Below are positions 42,430 through 50,966 of a stretch of DNA of 64,000 bases, one piece after another. The notes below the pieces were generated by a model. It was not told the DNA's origin, ran no database searches, and was given only the letters and a program-made list of their open reading frames with translations. How positions within the stretch are numbered: the stretch's first letter is position 1; the number at the start of each line of letters is the position of its first letter. Made by a program: the position numbers and the translations under genes. Source of the DNA: Winogradskyella echinorum (GTDB lineage Bacteria > Bacteroidota > Bacteroidia > Flavobacteriales > Flavobacteriaceae); contig NZ_JACOQD010000001.1 of NCBI RefSeq assembly GCF_014297365.1, forward strand, positions 992,001-1,056,000. Reading direction: 5' to 3'.

Positions 42430-42437
42430 TATCTTTG
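42430..42437 (+). promoter_or_regulatory. Promoter -7 element for the bacilliredoxin gene
   Basis: TATCTTTG, fits TAnnTTTG. The leader contains a short hairpin CGATA-AC-TATCG (42443-42454) and the ATG is 48 bases downstream. Confidence 0.6.
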
Positions 42438-42485
42438 CATTTCGATAACTATCGGAGCAATAAAGATTAATTAAAAAGAAAAAAT

Positions 42486-42896
42486 ATGTATCCAGCAGAA
42501 TTAGTAAAACCAATGCGTGAGGATTTAACCAACGTAGGTTTTGAAGAATTACATACAGCAGATGCTGTAGATAATGCTATAGCAAAAGAAGGAACGACTT
42601 TAGTAGTTGTAAATTCAGTATGTGGTTGTGCAGCAGCAAACGCTAGACCTGGAGCTCGTATGAGTTTACAAAATGCAAAACGTCCAACAAATTTAGTGAC
42701 TGTTTTTGCAGGTGTAGATAGAGAAGCTACAGATAAAGCAAGAGAATATATGATTCCTTTTCCTCCAAGTTCGCCATGTATGGCTTTATTTAAGGATGGA
42801 GAATTAGTACACATGTTAGAGCGTCACCATATTGAAGGTCGTCCGGCTGAATTAATTTCAGAAAACCTTATGGACGCTTATAATGAACATTGCTAA
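42486..42896 (+). CDS. BrxA/BrxB-family bacilliredoxin (YphP/YqiW type)
   Basis: 136 residues. The redox motif is CGCAAANARPG in a thioredoxin-like fold, as in bacilliredoxins that remove bacillithiol from proteins. The family is common in Bacteroidota. It is a single-gene unit with its own promoter and ends at a strong hairpin terminator. Confidence 0.94.
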   Translation: MYPAELVKPMREDLTNVGFEELHTADAVDNAIAKEGTTLVVVNSVCGCAAANARPGARMSLQNAKRPTNLVTVFAGVDREATDKAREYMIPFPPSSPCMALFKDGELVHMLERHHIEGRPAELISENLMDAYNEHC

Positions 42897-42934
42897 AAAA
42901 TTTAGGTTAAAATAATCTACTTTAATTAAACCTC

Positions 42935-42999
42935 ACTGTCATTTTGAGCAAAGTCGAGAAACATTTTTAAGACATTTCGACTACGCTCAAAGTGACAGT
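42935..42999. terminator. Long repeat-derived hairpin terminator
   Basis: ACTGTCA-TTTTGAGCAAAGTCGA and TTCGACTACGCTCAAAGTGACAGT form a stem of over 20 bases with a few mismatches, followed by seven T residues. One arm (GAGCAAAGTCGA) matches the repeat inside metG at 3651-3666. Confidence 0.85.
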
Positions 43000-43033
43000 T
43001 TTTTTATGTTTTCACTTTTCATATTTTTACAAA

Positions 43034-43771
43034 ATGAGAAAACTATTAGCTTATCCTCTTACAGTCCTCTATTTCATTTGCTTTGGCCTAACATTGGTAA
43101 TATTTCATCCTATACAATGGTTTTGCTTTAATGTGTTTGGATACAAAGCGCATAAGATAAGTGTAGATGCTTTGCAGTTTTGTTTAATGAAATGCCTTAA
43201 TATTTTAGGTACGCGTATTTCGTTTAACAATACGCATAACATACCTACTAATAAGCCATTAATTATAGTATCAAATCACCAAAGTATGTACGACATCTCA
43301 CCAATTATGTGGTACATGCGTAAACATCATGTTAAGTTTGTTGCAAAAAAAGAATTAGGGAAAGGTTTCCCTAGTGTGTCTTATAACTTACGTCATGGAG
43401 GCTCTGTTTTAATAGATAGAAAAAATCCGAGACAAGCCTTACCTGCTATGATGGAGTTTGGTGAATACATTGAATCAACAAATAGGGCTGCAGTTATTTT
43501 CCCAGAGGGTACACGAAGTAAAGATGGTAAACCTAGACCTTTTAAAACTAAAGGACTTCAGGTATTAATGAAAAAAATTCCTTCAGCATTAATAGTACCG
43601 ATAACAGTAAATAATTCTTGGAAAACGCTACGCTATGGCAAATTTCCTATGGGAATAGGAAATCATATTAAATTTACAGTACATAAACCTTTAGAATTAG
43701 CTAACTTTACTGATAAAACTGAATTACTTCAACAGGTTGAAAATACAATAGTAGAAGCTATTCAGGTTTAA
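43034..43771 (+). CDS. 1-acyl-sn-glycerol-3-phosphate acyltransferase (PlsC family)
   Basis: 245 residues from ATG 43034; the longer frame from 42992 begins inside the hairpin terminator and is rejected. The catalytic motif NHQSMYD is at about residues 81-87 and the substrate motif FPEGTRS at about 155-161. Adds a second acyl chain in phospholipid synthesis. Followed by an acyl-ACP desaturase gene on the same strand 19 bases later, so a lipid-related pair is likely. Confidence 0.94.
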   Translation: MRKLLAYPLTVLYFICFGLTLVIFHPIQWFCFNVFGYKAHKISVDALQFCLMKCLNILGTRISFNNTHNIPTNKPLIIVSNHQSMYDISPIMWYMRKHHVKFVAKKELGKGFPSVSYNLRHGGSVLIDRKNPRQALPAMMEFGEYIESTNRAAVIFPEGTRSKDGKPRPFKTKGLQVLMKKIPSALIVPITVNNSWKTLRYGKFPMGIGNHIKFTVHKPLELANFTDKTELLQQVENTIVEAIQV

Positions 43772-43790
43772 CCATTATAACACCATCAGC

Positions 43791-44771
43791 ATGTCATTGA
43801 AAAATGTAAGATTAGAAGTGATGAAACATCTTGAAAAGGATGTAGAATCTCTTATAGAAAAATACCTAATTCCTATTGATACCATTTGGCAACCTACCGA
43901 TTTCTTACCAGATTCTACAAAAGAGTCTTTTTTTGAAGATGTACGTGAAATTAGAGAGCTCTCTAAAGAATTAGATTACGATTTTTGGGTGGTTTTGGTT
44001 GGTGATATGATTACAGAAGAAGCTCTGCCTAGTTACGAATCTTGGCTTATGGATGTAGAAGGTGTTGACCAAGTAGAACCAAATGGTTGGTCTAAATGGG
44101 TAAGACATTGGACTGGTGAAGAAAACCGACATGGAGATGTACTCAATAAGTACTTATACCTCTCTGGACGTGTTAACATGAAAGAAATTGAAAAAACCAC
44201 TCAATATCTTATTGCAGATGGACATGATATTGGTACAGATAGAGATCCATATAAAAACTTTGTTTACACAAGCTTTCAAGAATTAGCTACTTATATTTCT
44301 CATAATCGTGTTGCTAAAATTGCTAAGAATAAAGGAAATAAACGATTGGCTAAAATGTGTAAAATTATTTCTGGAGATGAGATGCGTCACCATCATGCTT
44401 ATTCGGAGTTTGTTGAGCGCATTTTTGCTGTAGATCCAAGCCAAATGATGATGGCTTTTCATGATATGATGAAACGAAAAATCGCTATGCCAGCACACTT
44501 TTTAAGAGAATCTGGCGATAAAATTGGCACTGCTTTCGAAGAATTTTCTAATACGGCACAACGTATTGGTGTCTATACGTCTACCGACTATGTAGATATT
44601 CTTCAAAAATTAATTGAGCGTTGGGATATTGGTAACATAACTGGTTTAAATGAAGAAGCTGAAAAAGCTAGAGAGTATTTAATGAAATTACCTCCAAGGA
44701 TGTATCGCTTATCTGAACGTATTAAAATTCCTGAAAATTCGTTTCAATTTAAATGGGTAGATCCTGCATAA
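43791..44771 (+). CDS. Acyl-ACP desaturase
   Basis: 326 residues. Di-iron ligands are visible: EENRHGD at about residues 109-115 and GDEMRHHH at about 195-202, the two ExxH motifs of soluble stearoyl-ACP desaturases. Introduces a double bond into acyl-ACP using O2. Follows PlsC and is followed by an HD hydrolase after nine bases. Confidence 0.95.
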   Translation: MSLKNVRLEVMKHLEKDVESLIEKYLIPIDTIWQPTDFLPDSTKESFFEDVREIRELSKELDYDFWVVLVGDMITEEALPSYESWLMDVEGVDQVEPNGWSKWVRHWTGEENRHGDVLNKYLYLSGRVNMKEIEKTTQYLIADGHDIGTDRDPYKNFVYTSFQELATYISHNRVAKIAKNKGNKRLAKMCKIISGDEMRHHHAYSEFVERIFAVDPSQMMMAFHDMMKRKIAMPAHFLRESGDKIGTAFEEFSNTAQRIGVYTSTDYVDILQKLIERWDIGNITGLNEEAEKAREYLMKLPPRMYRLSERIKIPENSFQFKWVDPA

Positions 44772-44780
44772 CTATTTAAA

Positions 44781-45443
44781 ATGAAAGCCCCAGAATCTCA
44801 ACTCATAGAAGCGACCATCAGCTATGTAAAAACTGAACTTAAAAATGCCGAAGGTGGCCATGATTGGTTTCATATAGAGCGTGTTTATAAGAATACTTTA
44901 CTAATTGCTAAAAACGAATCTGTTGACCTTACTGTGGTTTCTTTAGCAGCACTGTTGCACGATATTGCAGACCCAAAATTTTATAATGGAGACGAATCTG
45001 TTGGCCCAAGAAAGGCTAGCGCGTTTCTTTTAAAGCAGAATGTGGATAGCGAAATCATAGAACATGTAACTCAAATTATTGAAAACATGTCTTTTAAAAA
45101 TTCCTTTGATCTAAGTCCTTCTTTTACATCCAAGGAAATGGAAGTGGTACAAGATGCAGACCGATTAGATGCTATTGGAGCTATTGGTATTGCACGTTGT
45201 TTTAATTATGGTGGTTTTAAAAACAGAACCTTGTACGATCCTGAAATAGAGCCAAACCTCAATATGACAAAAGCCGAGTATAAAACGGCTAAAGCACCAA
45301 CAATTAATCATTTTTATGAAAAATTGTTACTTCTTAAAGACCAAATGAACACTAAAACTGGTAAGCGTATTGCCTTAGATAGACATAAGTATATGGAAGG
45401 TTTTTTAAAGCAATTTTTTGCAGAATGGGAAGGTAAGAAATAG
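44781..45443 (+). CDS. HD-domain phosphohydrolase
   Basis: 220 residues. HD motif: H at GHDWFHIERV, HD in LLHDIAD, and later D in VVQDADRLDAIGAIGIAR. This is the YedJ-like/YpgQ-like group that hydrolyses nucleotide or related phosphates. Transcribed with the desaturase gene; the pathway link is unclear. Confidence 0.93.
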   Translation: MKAPESQLIEATISYVKTELKNAEGGHDWFHIERVYKNTLLIAKNESVDLTVVSLAALLHDIADPKFYNGDESVGPRKASAFLLKQNVDSEIIEHVTQIIENMSFKNSFDLSPSFTSKEMEVVQDADRLDAIGAIGIARCFNYGGFKNRTLYDPEIEPNLNMTKAEYKTAKAPTINHFYEKLLLLKDQMNTKTGKRIALDRHKYMEGFLKQFFAEWEGKK

Positions 45444-45444
45444 A

Positions 45445-45618
45445 CTAATTTTCTTTCGCTATTTCTAGAGCTGTTAATTTATACTCTATTGCAGCCATTT
45501 CTTCTCCATAATGAATAATTTCATCGGGAGTTAAATTGTTCTTAGTATTTACAGTATCTATTATATTTTTACCTTTTTGGGTGTAATACGCAATTGTTAT
45601 TTCAATTTTATCTTCCAT
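45445..45618 (-). CDS. Small conserved-type protein of unknown function
   Basis: 57 residues from ATG 45618 (MEDKIEITIAYYTQ); a TTG nine bases upstream is unlikely. No signal peptide or motif I recognise. It begins 16 bases after the AraC-type regulator gene and converges with the HD hydrolase gene one base away. Confidence 0.6.
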   Translation of the reverse strand: MEDKIEITIAYYTQKGKNIIDTVNTKNNLTPDEIIHYGEEMAAIEYKLTALEIAKEN

Positions 45619-45633
45619 ATGTACCAAAATTAA

Positions 45634-46512
45634 TTATTGTACCATTTTCATTAACTCACCTCTATATTTAGAAGCGCTTTTACCTGTGAATTCTTTAAAC
45701 AGTTTGTTGAAATGCGAAAAATTATTAAAACCACATTCAAAACTAACATCTGCAATACTCATGTGGCTTTCTGAAAGTAATTTGGTTGCATGTACAATAC
45801 GATACTCATTAACAAGCTTTGTAAATGTTTTACCTGTTACCTTCTTAAAGTAACGACAAAACGCCGGAACCGTCATACTTACCTTGTTTGCTATTTCATC
45901 TAAACTTATATGCTCTTTAAAATTTTCGTTAACATGCTTAAAAACAATGTCAATTTTAGCACTGTCTTGTGGTTCAGTTTCAAAAGCAAAACCATCTGCA
46001 TTTAAAAGTGTGTAATCCTCTGCTTTTGCTAAACTATGTAACACTTCTAATAAAATTAATATCTTTTTAAAGCCTTCTTTTTCATTGAGCTTTTCAATTT
46101 TACTCCCAAGCTTCTGTTTTGTTTTTACACCAAAAAGAATCCCTTTTTTAGAACGTTCAAATAAAAGATTGATCTTTTCCATTTCTGGAATATCAAAAAA
46201 ATGATCACCTAAAAAATCTTGCCTAAACTGCACTAATGTTTCAGAACCATTAATAGTTAATCGATCTGTAAAACCATTGTGAGGTAAATTAGGACCAATT
46301 AATAATAGCTGGCTATTATTAAAATAAGATAAATGATTACCTATATGGCGTTTTCCTCTTCCTTTATTAACATATACTAATTCTATCTCTGGATGAAAGT
46401 GCCAAAATGGTTTGGTTTCACCCTTATAAACATCCATCTGATGCCTTCTAACTTTAAGTGAACTACCAAATTCGGGGCTAATTTTTTCTAATGTAGGTTT
46501 TCTTGATTTCAT
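45634..46512 (-). CDS. AraC-family transcriptional regulator, cupin type
   Basis: 292 residues. N-terminal cupin-like part with FWHFHPEIELVYVNKGRGKRHIGNH, and two HTH motifs at the C-terminus (ISLDEIANKVSMTVPAFCRYFKKVTGKTFTKLVNEYRI and SIADVSFECGFNNFSHFNKLFKEFTGKSASKYR). Divergent to the two tandem secreted-protein genes, whose upstream regions share a 40-base block; the regulator may act there. Confidence 0.95.
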   Translation of the reverse strand: MKSRKPTLEKISPEFGSSLKVRRHQMDVYKGETKPFWHFHPEIELVYVNKGRGKRHIGNHLSYFNNSQLLLIGPNLPHNGFTDRLTINGSETLVQFRQDFLGDHFFDIPEMEKINLLFERSKKGILFGVKTKQKLGSKIEKLNEKEGFKKILILLEVLHSLAKAEDYTLLNADGFAFETEPQDSAKIDIVFKHVNENFKEHISLDEIANKVSMTVPAFCRYFKKVTGKTFTKLVNEYRIVHATKLLSESHMSIADVSFECGFNNFSHFNKLFKEFTGKSASKYRGELMKMVQ

Positions 46513-46619
46513 AGTAGATATATCACTGTAAAGTTACGTTTATTTAGAGAATAAACCTATGTACAATTATCAAAAATGTATACTATTTTATCATTATATG
46601 CTAAATTGATTCTTAATTG

Positions 46620-46659
46620 GGTTAATTATCTATACAAATATACCAAAATCGATGTTTTC
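46620..46659 (+). promoter_or_regulatory. Conserved 40-base upstream block, copy 1
   Basis: The block contains GGTTAATT, TATACAAATAT, CCAAAATC and ATGTTTTC, and recurs at 47535-47574 with few changes. It ends 18 bases before the TAnnTTTG element in both copies, so it covers the -33 region. Candidate site for the divergent AraC regulator. Confidence 0.65.
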
Positions 46660-46677
46660 TATAAAACAATGTCATAA

Positions 46678-46685
46678 TACATTTG
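46678..46685 (+). promoter_or_regulatory. Promoter -7 element, first tandem secreted gene
   Basis: TACATTTG, fits TAnnTTTG. The leader to the ATG is about 113 bases, unusually long for this window. Confidence 0.6.
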
Positions 46686-46798
46686 TAGTGTTAAATCATT
46701 TAAACTAATTATTTTAAAAAAGCCATTCGTTCATATAAAACTTAAAAAATAGATGGCAGATTTTAATTTTTAGTGTAACCCAAAAAAAATGAAACATT

Positions 46799-47356
46799 AT
46801 GAAAACATTATTTAAAAACATTTTAGTATTAGCTGTGATGTTAGGAACGTGCACAAGCTATGCAAATGAAACATTAGAAGTTGTACCTACTTTTAATAAT
46901 GTAAAAAAAGGGAACTCTATAACTGTTACAGATGCAACAGGATTAATCATCTTTAGTGGTCAAATTAATTTTGATGGCAATATTAGTCGCCTATATAATT
47001 TTTCTCAACTAGAGGATGGTATCTATATCCTCGAAGTAAATAAAGATTTTGAAATAAATATTAGTACTGTTGAAGTAAAAGGTAACGTTGTTACTTTTTT
47101 AAATAATAAACAGAAAACAATTTTTAAGCCCGTCTTTAGAGTAGAAGATGATTTGCTAATAATTACAAAATTTGGGTTCGATTCTCCAAAAATGCAAGTA
47201 GATCTTTATTACGGAGATGAATTAATACACACGGAAAATGTAAAAGGCAGTGAAATTTTAAACCGTGTTTTTAAACTCGACAAAACTATAAAAGGAGATT
47301 ATTCTGCAGTTGTTAGAACTAATGGCAGAGTATATGTCGAAAACTTTAGAATATAG
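46799..47356 (+). CDS. Secreted protein, tandem paralogue 1
   Basis: 185 residues with signal peptide KTLFKNILVLAVMLGTCTSYANE. The mature part contains a strand-rich region with ITVTDATGLIIFSGQINFDGN...FSQLEDGIYILEV, like the short beta domains of Bacteroidota secreted proteins that follow the DUF3244 style, and a second half ending GDYSAVVRTNGRVYVENFRI. Function unknown. About half of positions match paralogue 2. Followed by a strong terminator. Confidence 0.8.
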   Translation: MKTLFKNILVLAVMLGTCTSYANETLEVVPTFNNVKKGNSITVTDATGLIIFSGQINFDGNISRLYNFSQLEDGIYILEVNKDFEINISTVEVKGNVVTFLNNKQKTIFKPVFRVEDDLLIITKFGFDSPKMQVDLYYGDELIHTENVKGSEILNRVFKLDKTIKGDYSAVVRTNGRVYVENFRI

Positions 47357-47387
47357 ATTGTTGTTTATATATTAGTTTTTATTTAGT

Positions 47388-47423
47388 AAAAAGTGGGCTT
47401 AGATTATAAGCCCACTTTTTTTG
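47388..47423 (+). terminator. Terminator after secreted paralogue 1
   Basis: AAGTGGGCTT-AGATTAT-AAGCCCACTT, ten-base perfect arms, then T7. Confidence 0.93.
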
Positions 47424-47534
47424 TTTATATAATGCACTCTTCCTTCCAGTAATTATTCTTAATTCTTAAACCTATGGCAGATTATCACTAATCTATACTA
47501 TATTAACTATATAAAAACATCGATTTCTCATTAC

Positions 47535-47574
47535 GGTTAATTTAGTATACAAATATGCCAAAATCCATGTTTTC
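47535..47574 (+). promoter_or_regulatory. Conserved 40-base upstream block, copy 2
   Basis: Counterpart of 46620-46659 with about five changes, at the same 18-base distance from its TAnnTTTG element. Confidence 0.65.
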
Positions 47575-47592
47575 CCAGCTTGCAATACGCTA

Positions 47593-47600
47593 TATCTTTG
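47593..47600 (+). promoter_or_regulatory. Promoter -7 element, second tandem secreted gene
   Basis: TATCTTTG, 28 bases before the ATG at 47629. Confidence 0.65.
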
Positions 47601-47628
47601 TACCAGAAATCATTCAAATTGATTTATT

Positions 47629-48186
47629 ATGAAAAAATTATTTAAAAAATTTTTAGTATTAGCTGTAGTGTTAGGAACATATACAAGCTACGCAAACGAA
47701 GTGTTAGAAGCAACTACAACTTTTAACTACGTAACAAAAGGAAGCCAGATTTTAGTAACAGATGCTTCAGGAGAAGTTATTTATAATGGAGAAGTTAATT
47801 ATAACGGAAACCTAACAAAACTATTTGATTTTTCACAATTAAAAAATGGAAAGTACACTGTTGAAATTACTAAAGGTTTTGAAATTGAAATCAATACTAT
47901 TGAAGTAAAAAATAATTCCGTTTCATATATAACAGCTAATAAGAAAACAATTTATAAGCCTGTTGTTAGAAATGAAAACGCTAAAGTTTTAATTTCAAAA
48001 TTAGATTTTGATTCAAATGAAATGAAGGTGGAACTTTATTTTGAAGGCGAATTAATTAAATCGGAGACTATAAAAGGAAATAAAGTCCTAAACCGTGTGT
48101 ACAAATTAGACAAAACACTTACAGGCGATTACACAGCCATTATTAAAACTAACGATAGAGTGTTTATTGAAAACTTTACAATTTAG
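47629..48186 (+). CDS. Secreted protein, tandem paralogue 2
   Basis: 185 residues, same length and signal peptide type (KKLFKKFLVLAVVLGTYTSYANE) as paralogue 1. Shares ILVTDASGEVIYNGEVNYNGN...FSQLKNGKYTVEI and the end GDYTAIIKTNDRVFIENFTI. It has its own promoter, upstream block and terminator, so the duplication took a whole expression unit. Function unknown. Confidence 0.8.
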   Translation: MKKLFKKFLVLAVVLGTYTSYANEVLEATTTFNYVTKGSQILVTDASGEVIYNGEVNYNGNLTKLFDFSQLKNGKYTVEITKGFEIEINTIEVKNNSVSYITANKKTIYKPVVRNENAKVLISKLDFDSNEMKVELYFEGELIKSETIKGNKVLNRVYKLDKTLTGDYTAIIKTNDRVFIENFTI

Positions 48187-48214
48187 ATTGTTGTTTATAT
48201 ATATTAGTTAATTA

Positions 48215-48251
48215 GTAAAAAGTGGGCTATGCTTAGAGGCCCACTTTTTTT
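48215..48251. terminator. Terminator after secreted paralogue 2
   Basis: AAAAAGTGGGC and GCCCACTTTTTTT form the stem around an 11-base loop; it may also serve the convergent radical SAM gene. Confidence 0.9.
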
Positions 48252-48253
48252 GT

Positions 48254-49327
48254 TTAAAATAGTTTCATTTGCCCAACCTTATTTTGCTCATGCAATTCTG
48301 TATTGAGTTTGGGCATTACTTTATTTTTAAAGTATTTTAATCTTGCTAGTTGTACCAAATCGTTAATCTGTTTGGCTATTTTTCCTTCACCTCGCATCCT
48401 TACTCCATATCTGCTTTCATTAAGCGTACCTCCATGGCAATTCTCTATTTGACGTAAGACTTTATCTGCTCTATCTGGCATTGTTTTTTTTATCCAATCT
48501 GAAAAAATTTCACCGATAGCTCCGTTTAATCTAACAATAGTATGTGCCAAACTCAATGCACCAGCATCTGAAACAGCTTTTGCCATTGGTAAAATTTCGT
48601 GACTATTAATAGAAGGAATAATTGGAGCCAGCATCACATTTACAGGAATACCATTTTTACTTAATTCTTTTACAACTTGAAGCCTCCTTTTTATAGTTGC
48701 TGTTCTTGGTTCTAATATTCGTCTTGTATCCTCAGATAGCGATGTAATTGAAACATGTACTGATATTAAATTGTCCTTAGCTAAATCTTTTAAAAGGTCT
48801 AAATCTCTAAGAATTAATGCATTTTTAGTAATGATAGCTACAGGGTGTTTGTATTTTAAAAACACTTCTAAACATTGTTTGGTGAGCTCAAATTTTTGCT
48901 CTGCAGGTTGATAACAATCCGAATTCCCGGACATTACTATAGGATGCGCTTTCCAACTTTTCTTTTTTAATAAGGTTTCTAAAAGTTCTGGCGCTGATTT
49001 TTTAACCAAAATTTTACGCTCAAAATCTAAACCAGCACTATAGCCCCAAAACTCATGACTATTACGTGCATAACAGTAAATACAACCATGTTCGCAACCT
49101 TGATACATATTCATGGAATATGCCATACCAACATCTGGACTAGTGACTTTATTAACTATTGTTTTAGGAAATACATTGAAGTATTGCGTTTTGTTTTTGT
49201 CGGCCACTTCGCCTTCTTTATGGCAGAATTCTAAGAAATCGTCTCGCATTTCGTAAGACAATTCAAAAAAACGATTGTGCACATTTTGTTGGGCACCACG
49301 ACCCTTGATTTTAGATTTGGAATTCAT
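48254..49327 (-). CDS. Radical SAM protein, PA0069 family (Rv2578c/SplB-like)
   Basis: 357 residues. The 4Fe-4S motif is GCEHGCIYCYARN, i.e. Cx3CxxC, preceded by DVGMAYSMNMY. Later ISVHVSITSLSEDTRRILEPR is characteristic of this group. Related to spore photoproduct lyase in sequence, but in non-sporulating bacteria the substrate is not known. Confidence 0.94.
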   Translation of the reverse strand: MNSKSKIKGRGAQQNVHNRFFELSYEMRDDFLEFCHKEGEVADKNKTQYFNVFPKTIVNKVTSPDVGMAYSMNMYQGCEHGCIYCYARNSHEFWGYSAGLDFERKILVKKSAPELLETLLKKKSWKAHPIVMSGNSDCYQPAEQKFELTKQCLEVFLKYKHPVAIITKNALILRDLDLLKDLAKDNLISVHVSITSLSEDTRRILEPRTATIKRRLQVVKELSKNGIPVNVMLAPIIPSINSHEILPMAKAVSDAGALSLAHTIVRLNGAIGEIFSDWIKKTMPDRADKVLRQIENCHGGTLNESRYGVRMRGEGKIAKQINDLVQLARLKYFKNKVMPKLNTELHEQNKVGQMKLF

Positions 49328-49429
49328 TCCATAAAATTATTATGAAATGTTATTGATTGTAGCTACAGGTTGTAGTTTTAACCTTGTTGCTTATTCACAA
49401 ATTTTGTAAGAATTCTTTTTATTTTTTAA

Positions 49430-50026
49430 TTATAATCTCTCAAATTCATAAGAAGAATTATACCTATGTCCACCACCAATTAATAATAAAAATGCACCTT
49501 CGTTGTTTATTGCTTCATTTATAATTAAATGGTTTTCGCTTGAAAGCCCTATACGTCTTTTGCTATTATTACAGTCACCTACCAGATATGGGATTCCTGT
49601 ACATTTGAGAAAATTATTATCGATGTAAAACATTTTATTTCTTAATGTACCTTCAAACATTGTATCACTTATTTTAATTCCGTTTTCTAGGAGTGATATG
49701 TGTAGTTTTTTATTTTCAATCAATTTTAAATTAACTGAATAACTCGAATTATCATTTTTTATTGAATCAAATTTTCTTCTAACACTCCTATTTTCATTAA
49801 TAATTCTATGATAAGAGTTAGTATACCTCAATGAATCTGCATTATTATCCACATATCGATCACCAAACCTTTGTTTTGGATAAAATGAATAATTCCCATT
49901 TAAATTATTCAAGTTCTTGTTGGTTAAAGGTTTTAATTCTTTCCTAAATCCTTTTTTAGAGAACGATGCACACCCAAAACACAATGAGATTAAAACCATT
50001 AGAAAAAAACCTCTTAAGATTTTCAT
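49430..50026 (-). CDS. Lipoprotein of unknown function
   Basis: 198 residues from ATG 50026, giving a clean signal with lipobox CFGC (Cys19). A GTG at 50056 overlaps the enoyl-CoA hydratase stop as GTGA and would add ten residues before the signal peptide, which is less likely. The rest is beta-rich, with no motif known to me, and ends GGGHRYNSSYEFERL. Confidence 0.75.
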   Translation of the reverse strand: MKILRGFFLMVLISLCFGCASFSKKGFRKELKPLTNKNLNNLNGNYSFYPKQRFGDRYVDNNADSLRYTNSYHRIINENRSVRRKFDSIKNDNSSYSVNLKLIENKKLHISLLENGIKISDTMFEGTLRNKMFYIDNNFLKCTGIPYLVGDCNNSKRRIGLSSENHLIINEAINNEGAFLLLIGGGHRYNSSYEFERL

Positions 50027-50052
50027 TGTAAATATTGGATCACTTAAACCAA

Positions 50053-50835
50053 TCACTTTCCAGGAAAATTAGCCTTACGCTTTTCTAAAAATGCTGTAGT
50101 ACCTTCAACAAAATCTTCAGTGCCAAAACATTTTCCAAATTGTTTAATTTCTACTTTGTAGCCATCTTTTCCATCTTCGTAATTAGCATTAATAGCCTTT
50201 ATAGCTTTACCTATTGCTATGGAAGAGTTTCTCATAATTTTACTGGCAATTTTTTCGCAAAGTGGTAGCAATTCATCTTGTTCTACCATATGGTTTACTA
50301 AACCGTAACTTAAGGCTTGGTTAGCATCAATCATACCAGCTGTCATAACCATTTCCATAGCTCTGCCTTTACCAACTAATTGCGGTAAACGTTGTGTACC
50401 ACCATAACCAGGAATAACACCAAGTGATGTTTCTGGTAAGCCCATTTTAGCATTACTACTTGCAACTCTAAAATGACAAGCCATCGCTAATTCTAAACCT
50501 CCACCAAGAGCAAAACCATTGACCGCTGCAATAACAGGAGTACTAAGTTGTTCAACAAAATTGAATAGTAAATCTTGACCTTGAGCAGCTAATTTTGCGC
50601 CTTCTTTTACATCAAAATCTGCAAACTCACTAATATCTGCACCAGCTACAAAGGCTTTTTCACCACTTCCTGTAATAATAATAACTTTTGTGTCGCTATC
50701 ATTATTGGCCTCATCAAATGCCTCGTGTAATTCTTGTATAGTATCTTTGTTTAAAGCATTTAACTTATTGGGTCTGTTGATGGTGATAGTTGTTATCCCG
50801 TTGTTGTAATCTGATAATATGTTTTCGTAGTTCAT
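50053..50835 (-). CDS. Enoyl-CoA hydratase/isomerase (crotonase family)
   Basis: 260 residues. ITINRPNKLNALNKDTI at the start, oxyanion-hole region AFVAGADISEFA, and catalytic glutamates in GFALGGGLELAMACHFR and GLPETSLGVIPGYGGTQRLPQ. Hydrates 2-enoyl-CoA in fatty-acid degradation. No other beta-oxidation genes are next to it. Confidence 0.96.
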   Translation of the reverse strand: MNYENILSDYNNGITTITINRPNKLNALNKDTIQELHEAFDEANNDSDTKVIIITGSGEKAFVAGADISEFADFDVKEGAKLAAQGQDLLFNFVEQLSTPVIAAVNGFALGGGLELAMACHFRVASSNAKMGLPETSLGVIPGYGGTQRLPQLVGKGRAMEMVMTAGMIDANQALSYGLVNHMVEQDELLPLCEKIASKIMRNSSIAIGKAIKAINANYEDGKDGYKVEIKQFGKCFGTEDFVEGTTAFLEKRKANFPGK

Positions 50836-50846
50836 TGAAAATTAAT

Positions 50847-50966
50847 TTTATTCCCACTTTCGTGAGAATCTCATTTTTATGTTCTTAAAATTTCCTTGCA
50901 AATATTCGAGCAATCACAAAATCTTTTGCTAGTTTGCTACGAGATTCCTGCCTTCGCAGAAATTCT
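50847..50966. repeat. Two half-copies of the ATTCC...GAATCTC repeat
   Basis: ATTCCCACTTTCGTGAGAATCTCAT (50850-50874) and GAGATTCCTGCCTTCGCAGAAATTC (50940-50964) flank about 65 bases in the spacer between the histidine kinase and hydratase genes, in inverted orientation. Confidence 0.6.

Noticed and set aside
42992..43033. Longer start for the PlsC gene
   Set aside because: It begins inside the hairpin terminator and translates its T-run.
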